Below are positions 9,413-15,823 of a DNA stretch of 21,230 bases, in pieces. Positions within the stretch are counted from its first letter, which is position 1. Each line of letters opens with the position of its first letter. Position numbers and translations under genes: made by a program. The notes under the pieces were generated by a model. That model did no database searches, was not told where the DNA came from, and saw only the letters and a program-made list of their open reading frames with translations. Source of the DNA: B8-G4 sp033720735 (GTDB lineage Bacteria; Bacteroidota; Bacteroidia; Chitinophagales; Saprospiraceae); NCBI GenBank assembly GCA_033720735.1, contig JAWWBX010000043.1, positions 1-21,230 of the forward strand, given 5' to 3'.

Positions 9413-9802
9413 TCATTTCTTCTCTTTCAGGTAGATCATGATCACGCCGGACTGGCCGGCTCCCGGATGCCGCGCCTCTGCTGCGGGCCCCTTGAGTACA
9501 CTGATCCGGTCGATCATCCCGGGATCGAGTGTCCTTGCGGTGAGATACGATACCAGGGTATCGTTGACAAAATAAACGGGCTCCGGGCGCCTTGCGGCCG
9601 TGTCGAGGTTGGCTGGAGACCGGCCGTCAACCCACGGAAAGAAGTAACGCAGCGAATCCGGGATCTCGGGTAAGGCGGCTGGAGTGGTGGGTTGCAATTT
9701 GATCATCGGGACGGTGTCGGACTGCCCTGTTAGCGGAGGGGCGGCCAACCCGCACAACACCACGGTGAGCAACAACATCAACAGGTGCCGGGATGTGCGC
9801 AT
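9413..9802 (-). CDS. Small exported TonB-plug-like protein
   Basis: This 129-residue protein has a clear signal peptide (hydrophobic LLMLLLTVVLCGLAA, about 7-21, with probable cleavage near TGQ at 25-27). A low-complexity Pro/Thr linker follows, then a C-terminal part. The stretch DRISVLKGPAAEARHPGAG (98-116) followed by SGVIMIYLKEKK (118-129) resembles the end of a TonB-dependent receptor plug domain (I..I.VLKGPAA...YG..G.NGVI.I.TK). No receptor barrel follows; the reading frame simply ends. Stand-alone plug-like proteins are seen in Bacteroidota, where their role is not well known; binding to an outer-membrane partner is a guess. It reads in the same direction as the amidohydrolase 58 bases downstream. 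A decayed receptor remnant is possible, but the intact signal peptide argues against that. Confidence 0.72.
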   Translation of the reverse strand: MRTSRHLLMLLLTVVLCGLAAPPLTGQSDTVPMIKLQPTTPAALPEIPDSLRYFFPWVDGRSPANLDTAARRPEPVYFVNDTLVSYLTARTLDPGMIDRISVLKGPAAEARHPGAGQSGVIMIYLKEKK

Positions 9803-9916
9803 TGGACAAAATTAAAGGATATCGTCAAGAACTTGCGCTGGTACGGGGACCACTTCATCGCAATCGAGTCCGGTTGTCATCCAGGGATGGTGCTAGCAAT
9901 CGGAGCAACTCGGACT
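9803..9916. other. Intergenic gap upstream of the plug-like gene
   Basis: This 114-base gap lies between two minus-strand genes. I see no strong inverted repeat, no T-tract terminator and no clear promoter boxes. A short A/T-rich patch at about 9806-9820 lies just before the plug-like gene and could be part of its promoter. Confidence 0.3.
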
Positions 9917-10405
9917 TCAGGTCCTGGTCCTGGCGGGCTGCACGCGGTGCAATACTTCCGCCAGCAGATCAGCCTCCTGCGTGCCAATCAGTATGCGCTT
10001 GCCATTGCGGAGTACGAGTTGCAGGCCCATCTTGCCTTTCACGTTGTAGGCCTTGCCCTGCAGCCCGATCCTGATGCCGTAGCCGCCGTACTCCCGCAGC
10101 GGCCGGTACGCCCGGACCTCCGCCTGTTGGATCTCTTCCCAGCTCAGATGGCGGAAAGAGCGATGAAACGGCCACATCCGGTAGTGCACGCCGGCGCGGT
10201 CGACGCGGGTTTCCAAACGCATCACGAATATGAACAGGTTGGCGCCGAGCGCCAGTGCAATTACCAGGTAACCGACTGTGTCGAAAATCAGGCCTTGTGC
10301 CATCAGGTAGTAGACGAGCATGGCGAAGATCAGCCAGACCACCCATACGAGCGGCTGTTGATAAAAATGCTGGACCTCGACAAATTGATCGCGGTTATCT
10401 GCCAT
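9917..10405 (-). CDS. Two-TM membrane protein of unknown function, possible bacterial PH-like domain
   Basis: This 162-residue protein starts with a short polar N-terminus. Two hydrophobic helices follow at about 18-38 and 43-62, separated by a short turn, and then a soluble C-terminal domain of about 100 residues. That domain contains RAYRPLREYGGYGIRIGLQG (98-117) and then GLQLVLRNGKRILIGTQEAD (127-146), a beta-rich pattern. In my experience the motif 'GIR-G-KAYNV-G--GLQLVL-NGK-ILIGTQ' recurs in uncharacterised Bacteroidota membrane proteins, and the topology resembles bacterial PH-domain proteins. I cannot assign a function. The ATG at 10405 follows closely on other ATGs and there is no Shine-Dalgarno. 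A perfect 12-base palindrome lies 21 bases upstream. Confidence 0.8.
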   Translation of the reverse strand: MADNRDQFVEVQHFYQQPLVWVVWLIFAMLVYYLMAQGLIFDTVGYLVIALALGANLFIFVMRLETRVDRAGVHYRMWPFHRSFRHLSWEEIQQAEVRAYRPLREYGGYGIRIGLQGKAYNVKGKMGLQLVLRNGKRILIGTQEADLLAEVLHRVQPARTRT

Positions 10406-10425
10406 TCATCGATTCATTGGTTGTC

Positions 10426-10437
10426 ATGCGTACGCAT
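10426..10437. promoter_or_regulatory. Perfect 12-base palindrome ATGCGTACGCAT
   Basis: ATGCGTACGCAT reads identically on both strands. It sits in the 104-base gap between the NupC-type transporter stop and the start of the two-TM membrane protein, 21 bases before that start. The position suits a dimeric regulator's operator. A shorter palindrome, CACCGGTG (10472-10479), lies in the same gap. No T-tract is present, so a terminator is unlikely. No binding protein can be named, and chance occurrence is possible. Confidence 0.3.
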
Positions 10438-10509
10438 TATGCAGTGTACAAGTTGATCTCAAGTACCCGCTCACCGGTGGTTGATATTGGACTTGCAGCC
10501 GATCACGCA

Positions 10510-11844
10510 TCACAACAGGATCCCGGCGATGGCCGCGGTCAGAAAACAGGCCACCGTCCCGCCGATCAACGCCTTGATGCCGAGTTCAGTCAGGGTCTTT
10601 CGCTGCCCCGGTGCGATCGCACTGATCCCCCCGATCTGGATCCCGATCGACGAAAAGTTGGAAAAGCCACAGAGCGCATAAGTGGCGATGAGTACGGATT
10701 TCGGATCGAGTTTGACGGAGCTGTCGGGCAGCTGATAGTTGGCGAGATCTGCATAGGCGATCACCTCGTTCAGAACCGTTTTCTTTCCGAGCATCTGGCC
10801 GATCTCAAGGATATCCTGACTGGGCACGCCCAACAGCCACGCCACGGGCGCGAAGACCATCCCCAGGATGTACTCCATGGTGAGGCCGCTAAATCGCCCT
10901 CCTGTCATTTCAACAATGCCGGGATTCAGATTGGTAATGCCGCCGACCCACAACAGGATGGCGTTGAGCAGCGCGATCAGTGCAAGGAAGACCAGCAGCA
11001 TGGCGCCGACGTTGACTGCCAGCCGGACTCCGTCGGTCGTACCCAGCGAGATCGCGTCCAGAACGTTGCTGCCCAGGCGGTCTTTGGGCACCTCCACACC
11101 GCGGTCGATCTTCTCCGGAGTGGTTTCCGGATACAACATTTTGGCAGCAACGATGGCCGCCGGAGCCGAGATGATCGAGGCCGTCAGGAAGTGAATGGCG
11201 AACGCATCTCCCAGCAGACTTACAAACAACGCGAACACCCCTCCGGCGATCGTCGCCATCCCGCCGGTCATCAGGCACATGATCTCGGAGCGGGTCATCT
11301 TCTCCAGGTACGGCTTGACGACCAGGGGTGCTTCCGTCTGTCCGATGAAGACGTTGGCGGCCGCAGCAATACTCTCGGCCCCCGACAGGCGCATGAATTT
11401 GCTCATGAGCCAGGCAAAGGCATAAATGATCCGCTGCAGGACGCCGAAGTAGTAGAGGATCGCCGAAAATGCGGCGAAGAACACAATCGTGGGGAGCACC
11501 CTGAAGGCGAACATATAGCCCAGTTTGAAGGGTACCTGCGCCGGCGGTGATGATGAGAAATCGGTCGCACGTACCCAGGCCTCATCCGGCCACGATCCAA
11601 AGACGAAGCTCGCGCCCGCTTCAGTAAAATTCAGCAGATCCACAAAGCGGTCGGCCATCCACTTGAACATGTCATAGACGAAAGGGACTTTGAGGATCAG
11701 TACCGCCAGTACGATCTGCAGACCGATGCCGCCGATGACGAGTTTCCAGTTGATATTCTTGCGGTCATTGCTCAGCAAGTAGCAGAGTAGCAGGAGGACG
11801 ACGATACCCAGGGCACCGCGACCCAGGCCAAGGAGGAATTCCAT
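10510..11844 (-). CDS. NupC-family concentrative nucleoside transporter (CNT)
   Basis: This 444-residue inner-membrane protein takes up nucleosides with Na+ or H+. Family motifs are present in order: FIGQTEAPLVVKPYLEKMTR (166-185), with the GQTEAP hairpin; CLMTGGMATIAGGVFALFVS (190-209); GKKTVLNEVIAYADL (353-367), the CNT G-x-K-x3-NE signature; and YALCGFSNFSSIGIQIGG (389-406). Hydrophobic helices run throughout, starting at about 10-25 and 35-52. Na+ versus H+ coupling cannot be decided by eye. Length and layout are normal. It lies 161 bases downstream of the Gfo/Idh/MocA gene, behind a region with tandem repeats and a palindrome, and so probably has its own promoter. Nucleoside uptake fits the scavenging theme of neighbouring exported hydrolases. 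Confidence 0.95.
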   Translation of the reverse strand: MEFLLGLGRGALGIVVLLLLCYLLSNDRKNINWKLVIGGIGLQIVLAVLILKVPFVYDMFKWMADRFVDLLNFTEAGASFVFGSWPDEAWVRATDFSSSPPAQVPFKLGYMFAFRVLPTIVFFAAFSAILYYFGVLQRIIYAFAWLMSKFMRLSGAESIAAAANVFIGQTEAPLVVKPYLEKMTRSEIMCLMTGGMATIAGGVFALFVSLLGDAFAIHFLTASIISAPAAIVAAKMLYPETTPEKIDRGVEVPKDRLGSNVLDAISLGTTDGVRLAVNVGAMLLVFLALIALLNAILLWVGGITNLNPGIVEMTGGRFSGLTMEYILGMVFAPVAWLLGVPSQDILEIGQMLGKKTVLNEVIAYADLANYQLPDSSVKLDPKSVLIATYALCGFSNFSSIGIQIGGISAIAPGQRKTLTELGIKALIGGTVACFLTAAIAGILL

Positions 11845-11872
11845 GGAGTTAAATTAACATTTCTTGTGTTTG

Positions 11873-11904
11873 GTGTTCAAGTGTTCACGTGCTCAGGTGT
11901 TCAG
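11873..11904. repeat. Four tandem 8-base units, consensus GTGTTCAN
   Basis: The units are GTGTTCAA, GTGTTCAC, GTGCTCAG and GTGTTCAG, end to end with an exact 8-base period. A degenerate fifth copy (GTACCTCAG) follows at 11905-11913. They lie 29-60 bases upstream of the CNT transporter start (minus strand). The repeats are short and imperfect; they could be protein-binding sites or a slipped-strand array. Similar GTGTTCA-type runs seem common between genes in Bacteroidota, but that is from memory. Confidence 0.7.
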
Positions 11905-11924
11905 GTACCTCAGCAGACTGGACG

Positions 11925-11949
11925 TTTCGAATTTCGTCGAAATTCGAAA
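11925..11949. promoter_or_regulatory. Near-perfect 25-base A/T-rich inverted repeat
   Basis: The arms are TTTCGAATTTCG (11925-11936) and CGAAATTCGAAA (11938-11949), exact reverse complements around a single T at 11937. It lies between the Gfo/Idh/MocA stop (12006) and the CNT start (11844). No T-tract follows on the minus strand, and a one-base loop is poor for a terminator hairpin. A two-fold-symmetric operator upstream of the transporter is the more likely reading. Confidence 0.5.
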
Positions 11950-12005
11950 AGGCTGACCATCGGTAAACGAATTTGGTCCGCACTCACCGGCAAGCGAAGT
12001 CCATA

Positions 12006-13109
12006 TTACTGGAGATTGATGGTGCGGCCTTCGGCCGCTGATTGTCTCGCCGCCTCCAGGATCTCCATGACAATCAGGTTGTTTTCAAGTGATGACGGGT
12101 CGTAGGAGCCGAGGGCATGATCCTGGCGGATCACCTTGTGCAGAAGTGCAAACGGATCATGCACTCCCTGTTGCAACGGGGAAGCCTGCGCCAGATACGG
12201 CCCCTCTGCTTCGTCTTCCAGGATCTCCATTTCTGTTCCGTCCTTGCAGACGACATAGCCGCTGGTTCCGTAGAGTGTCATGTCCTTCCGGTTGTGCGAC
12301 CAGTTCCATGAGGCCTGGATTAGCACCTGTGTTTCCGGATATGTGAGGAGGATCGTTGCATCATCGTCGACCCGCGGATATTTGTCCGGCTTGAGTTGTC
12401 GGGTCACGCACGTCACGCTGAGAGGTCGTTGGCCTCCCAGCAACCACGTTGCCAGGTTGGCCCCGTAACATCCGAAATCCGTGAGTGCACCGCCGCCATT
12501 CAGCACGGGATCAGTGAGCCATTCGAGGAACTCGGGATTACAGCCGATCTCGATGGGGCCGGGATGACCGGTATTGAAAACGATCCGGCGGACGGGTCCG
12601 AAGGCTTGCGCACTGATGGCCATCTCATAGGCTTTGGCATTGCTGCCATACCAGGATGTCTCATAGTTTGTCAGGAGGTGAATCCCATGCTCACGTGCAA
12701 GGGCTGCCATGCGGTTGGCGTGCTCGAGACTCACGGCCAGCGGTTTTTCGACCATCACGTGGATGCCACGGGGCGCACAGTATTCCACCACCTCCAGATG
12801 TCCGTAAATGGTATTGAACGCAGTGACCGTCTCCGGCTGGGCCGCCTCGAACATTTCCTCGATGGAATCGAAGACGAGGTCCATCGGGTAGCCGTGCAAC
12901 TCGCTGTACTGCTGTGCCAGGTCCCGATTGGGTTCGACAATGCCGACGATCTCGATATCCCCCTGATCCTCGCGTCCCAGGATCCAGTGCACATGGGTGT
13001 GGACCAGCCCGACGACACCCACGCGCAAGGGGGGAGTCCCTGAATCTTGAGAAAGCATGGTCGTATGAATGAGGAGTATAATGAAGGTCCAGCCAATAGA
13101 ACGATTCAT
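12006..13109 (-). CDS. Gfo/Idh/MocA-family NAD(P)-dependent oxidoreductase with signal peptide
   Basis: This 367-residue protein has a Rossmann NAD(P)-binding start RVGVVGLVHTHVHW (29-42) and the family motif VEKPLA (120-125). The C-terminal substrate domain includes GGGALTDFGCYGANLATWLL (about 206-225). Such enzymes oxidise or reduce sugars and sugar derivatives; the substrate is unknown. The N-terminus NRSIGWTFIILLIHTTMLS followed by Q looks like a Sec signal peptide, as in several exported Bacteroidota proteins. That is odd because the cofactor is cytosolic and exported members usually use Tat. A start at Met18 (13058) would remove the signal and give a cytosolic enzyme; no Shine-Dalgarno decides between them. 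The pirin gene lies 44 bases upstream on the same strand, so the two may be co-transcribed. Confidence 0.9.
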   Translation of the reverse strand: MNRSIGWTFIILLIHTTMLSQDSGTPPLRVGVVGLVHTHVHWILGREDQGDIEIVGIVEPNRDLAQQYSELHGYPMDLVFDSIEEMFEAAQPETVTAFNTIYGHLEVVEYCAPRGIHVMVEKPLAVSLEHANRMAALAREHGIHLLTNYETSWYGSNAKAYEMAISAQAFGPVRRIVFNTGHPGPIEIGCNPEFLEWLTDPVLNGGGALTDFGCYGANLATWLLGGQRPLSVTCVTRQLKPDKYPRVDDDATILLTYPETQVLIQASWNWSHNRKDMTLYGTSGYVVCKDGTEMEILEDEAEGPYLAQASPLQQGVHDPFALLHKVIRQDHALGSYDPSSLENNLIVMEILEAARQSAAEGRTINLQ

Positions 13110-13153
13110 CCTGGTCCGTCTAATGTCTTATTTCTAATCTCGTTGGTCTAACC

Positions 13154-14116
13154 CTAGCGATTCACCGCCGCCGGGTCGCCCATCAGACCTTTCTGATAGT
13201 TGATCATGCATTGACGGATCTGTTCTTCGGTATTCATGACGAAGGGTCCGTAGGAATAGACCGGTTCGTTGAGTGGATGTCCACCCAGTACCAGGAACTC
13301 CGACGCACATTCCGAATAAAGGCTGATCAGTGATTCACCACGCTGATATAGTACGACCTGATTCTCCTTCAGTTGTTTGCCATCTGCCAGTTCAAGTGAT
13401 CCTTGAATGAGATAAATGAATGCATTATGCTCCGGATCGGTCGGAATGTCGAGACGACTGTCGTCCTGCATCCTTACGTGGTAGTAAAAGGCAGGCGCAT
13501 GGGTTCTGATGCCGGATCGGGCACCGTGCAGCTCACCCAGCACCACCTTGATCCAGTAGTCGTCCGTTTCAATCGTGTCCATGTCCGGCAGGCGGAACAC
13601 AGCGGTCGATGGTTCGGCAAACTTGTACTGCGCCGGGGTGTTAAGCCAGATCTGGAAACCATGGTAGGTCCCGCCGTCATCGTACAATTTCTGCCCTGAT
13701 TCCTCCATGTGGATCGCTCCGCGCCCCGAGCTGAAGACCATAAAATCTCCCTTGCCGATCTGGAAATCATAATTCAGGCTGTCCTTGTGATGCCCGGTGC
13801 CTTCCAGAAAATAGGTGGTCGGTGTGACCCCGGCGTGTGGGTGCGCATCGACCCGCAACGGATCACTGCCGGCGGCCACGTGGACCGGCCCGAATTCGTC
13901 AAACAGGACATACGGTGACACATGATCGACATGATTGCCGGCAAATGCGCGCATGACCGGGAGCGTGCCCACGTTCACCCGATCGGCACGCAGGATCCGG
14001 TAGATCCGCCGCTGGGTCGGGGCGTGATACATGCCCGAACGTGCTACGAGCAAGGGATTGCTGGCGACGGCGAGCCCGACGATCGCCGAGCCATGGATGA
14101 ATTGACGGCGTTTCAT
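13154..14116 (-). CDS. Tat-exported pirin-family cupin protein
   Basis: This 320-residue bicupin protein carries a Tat signal (MKRRQFIHGSAIVGLAVA). The reading frame is open back to 14257, but the 47 residues before Met at 14116 overlap the M20 gene and do not look like protein, so I start at the Tat Met. Metal ligands of pirin are visible: His92 and His94 (DAHPHAG), and His136 and Glu138 (GAIHMEES). The spacing is close to that of human pirin. The C-terminal pirin domain is recognisable (GGHPLNEPVYSYGPFVMNTE, 278-297). Pirins bind Fe; some oxidise quercetin and others act as redox-sensing regulators. Export makes a dioxygenase-like or stress role more likely than transcriptional regulation. 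It lies 61 bases after the M20 gene. Confidence 0.92.
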   Translation of the reverse strand: MKRRQFIHGSAIVGLAVASNPLLVARSGMYHAPTQRRIYRILRADRVNVGTLPVMRAFAGNHVDHVSPYVLFDEFGPVHVAAGSDPLRVDAHPHAGVTPTTYFLEGTGHHKDSLNYDFQIGKGDFMVFSSGRGAIHMEESGQKLYDDGGTYHGFQIWLNTPAQYKFAEPSTAVFRLPDMDTIETDDYWIKVVLGELHGARSGIRTHAPAFYYHVRMQDDSRLDIPTDPEHNAFIYLIQGSLELADGKQLKENQVVLYQRGESLISLYSECASEFLVLGGHPLNEPVYSYGPFVMNTEEQIRQCMINYQKGLMGDPAAVNR

Positions 14117-14177
14117 GAAGTGGAAAGATACGCAGCTTTCAGCCAACAGATGGCCGGGTGGTATGCCTTGGCCGACA

Positions 14178-15701
14178 TTAATGCGGAGCAGGACGGGACA
14201 TGAGCGCGTAGAAAGTTTTGGCGCCATCGAAATAGTTGCCCAGGCGTAGGTTCTCATTGGGGCTGTGCTGGTTATTGTCGCTGTTGACCAGGGGGATGAT
14301 CACTGCCGGGACATTGAGTGCCGTGATAAATGGCGAGATGGGCAGAGTCCCACCCATGGTGCGCAGGCGCACAGGTTCGATGCCAAAAGCGTCCCGGATC
14401 GTCTCATAGGTCCAGATACCAGCGGCAGAGCTGAAGTCTGTCCGGAATGCCTTGGTGACCCCGCGTGAGCTTTGCACCTGGCAGATCCTTGGGTACAGCA
14501 CGCGTTCACGCGAAGTTGGCCTGCCTCCTGTGATGTGGTAGCCCTGATCCATGATATGTTGTCGCACAAGCTCTTTGAGACGCTCGCCGTCTGATTCAAC
14601 TACCAGTCTCAGGTCCAGTTCGGCGGTGGCTGTGGCCGGTACGATCGTACGCGCCTCTTCGCCTACCCACGCAGATGCCATGCCCCGGATGTTGAGCGAG
14701 GGATACTGGAGCGACTCCTGATAAGAATTTCCGACCCTGTCTGTTTCGCCGATCCCGAGCCGGACCATCAATTCCTGTTCGTTGTCAGGGACGGCTGAGA
14801 GGATCGCTTTTGTCTCGGCGTCCAGGTGGATGCCGTCGTAATAGCCGGGGATGATCACACGCCCCGCGTCATCTTTCATGCTGGCGAGCAGCTTGGCCAG
14901 GCGTAGTGCCGGATTGGGTGCGTAATTGCCGTAGTGTCCGCTATGCAATGGGAAGGTGGGGCCAAACACGGTGATGCGCATGCCCGTACTACCGCGCGCT
15001 CCGTAGGTGATCGTAGGCCGGTTGGATGGATGCTTGGGCCCATCGAAGATCAGCAACATGTTGGCAGACAATGCCGTGCGGTTGTCGGTCACTGCTTGCG
15101 CAAGTCGGGGCGAGCCAATCTCTTCTTCAAAGTCGAGGATGACCTTGAGGTTGTACGGAAGGGTCTTGCCTTGCGTGTACAGCGTCTCAAGCGCGGCAAG
15201 GAACATGACGAAAGGGCCTTTGTCGTCCGAGGCCGACCGGGCAAAGATGCGCCAATCCGGATCAGGTGTCTTGTCAGTCAGTCGCGTCCAGTCGATCGTC
15301 ACCCAGCCTTCGCCTTCGCGCTCTTCCTTGAGGACAGCCCGATAGGGGTCGTCCTGAAACCAGAAGGACGGATCGACCGGTTGGCCGTCGATGTGAAAAT
15401 AGAAAAGGACGGTTGGCCGCCCCGGAACATGCTCTTCGTGCTGGGCCAGGAGAAGCGGCACGGTCGGTGTTGTGAGCCGCTGTGTCGCAAAACGGTACTG
15501 TGCCAGGCGTTTCTCACACCATTGCACGTTGCGTTCGATGTCGGCCGGCTGGTGCGCATCGTTGGGGATGGCCAGCAGTTCCTGCAAGATGGCTAGAGCC
15601 CGCTGCGCATAAGGGAAGGTCGGGTGTTCGGCGTCGAGAGGTTGGGCTTGCAGGGACAAGAGGCTGATCGCCAGGGCTAGGAATGTCAGGAAGTGTTTCA
15701 T
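14178..15701 (-). CDS. Exported M20-family metallopeptidase (dipeptidase/carboxypeptidase type)
   Basis: This 507-residue enzyme has a clear signal peptide (MKHFLTFLALAISLLSLQA, then Q). The di-zinc site of M20 is visible: HxD at 103-105 (VLFYFHIDGQPV), the bridging Asp159 (FARSASDDKG), catalytic and ligand Glu at about 192-194 (LDFEEEIGSP), a later REERTIVPATA-like dimerisation region, and the C-terminal His near 487 (NSDNNQHSPNENLR). The lid domain lies between about residues 230 and 370. Members of this branch cleave dipeptides or acylated amino acids. Exported forms act in the periplasm. The gene starts about 120 bases after the FAD dehydrogenase stop, with a hairpin between them, and is followed by the pirin gene. 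Confidence 0.93.
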   Translation of the reverse strand: MKHFLTFLALAISLLSLQAQPLDAEHPTFPYAQRALAILQELLAIPNDAHQPADIERNVQWCEKRLAQYRFATQRLTTPTVPLLLAQHEEHVPGRPTVLFYFHIDGQPVDPSFWFQDDPYRAVLKEEREGEGWVTIDWTRLTDKTPDPDWRIFARSASDDKGPFVMFLAALETLYTQGKTLPYNLKVILDFEEEIGSPRLAQAVTDNRTALSANMLLIFDGPKHPSNRPTITYGARGSTGMRITVFGPTFPLHSGHYGNYAPNPALRLAKLLASMKDDAGRVIIPGYYDGIHLDAETKAILSAVPDNEQELMVRLGIGETDRVGNSYQESLQYPSLNIRGMASAWVGEEARTIVPATATAELDLRLVVESDGERLKELVRQHIMDQGYHITGGRPTSRERVLYPRICQVQSSRGVTKAFRTDFSSAAGIWTYETIRDAFGIEPVRLRTMGGTLPISPFITALNVPAVIIPLVNSDNNQHSPNENLRLGNYFDGAKTFYALMSRPAPH

Positions 15702-15725
15702 GGTTGTAATTTACGCGATGTCTAA

Positions 15726-15748
15726 AATGCCTGACGTGGGCAGGCATT
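15726..15748 (-). terminator. Hairpin between FAD dehydrogenase and M20 genes
   Basis: Arms AATGCCTG (15726-15733) and CAGGCATT (15741-15748) pair exactly over 8 bases with a 7-base loop. Read on the minus strand, the stem ends in ...CATTTTAG, a short T-run. That fits a weak terminator of the FAD dehydrogenase gene. It is only 25 bases before the M20 start, so an operator is the alternative. Confidence 0.4.
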
Positions 15749-15823
15749 CTTAATCGCGGTAAGGAGGTGCGCTGGATTCTGCCACCGACTCCCGAAGACG
15801 CGCGACTGACAGCGTCATCATCA

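Noticed and set aside
10255..11550. Long plus-strand open frame (431 codons) opposite the nucleoside transporter gene
   Set aside because: It is rich in Arg, Gln, His and Asp with no hydrophobic core or motif, and lies antisense to a gene with clear CNT signatures. It is an antisense shadow of high-GC coding DNA.
14117..14257. 47-residue N-terminal extension of the pirin gene
   Set aside because: It overlaps the M20 gene and would bury the twin-arginine signal inside the protein. The Tat Met at 14116 is the sensible start.
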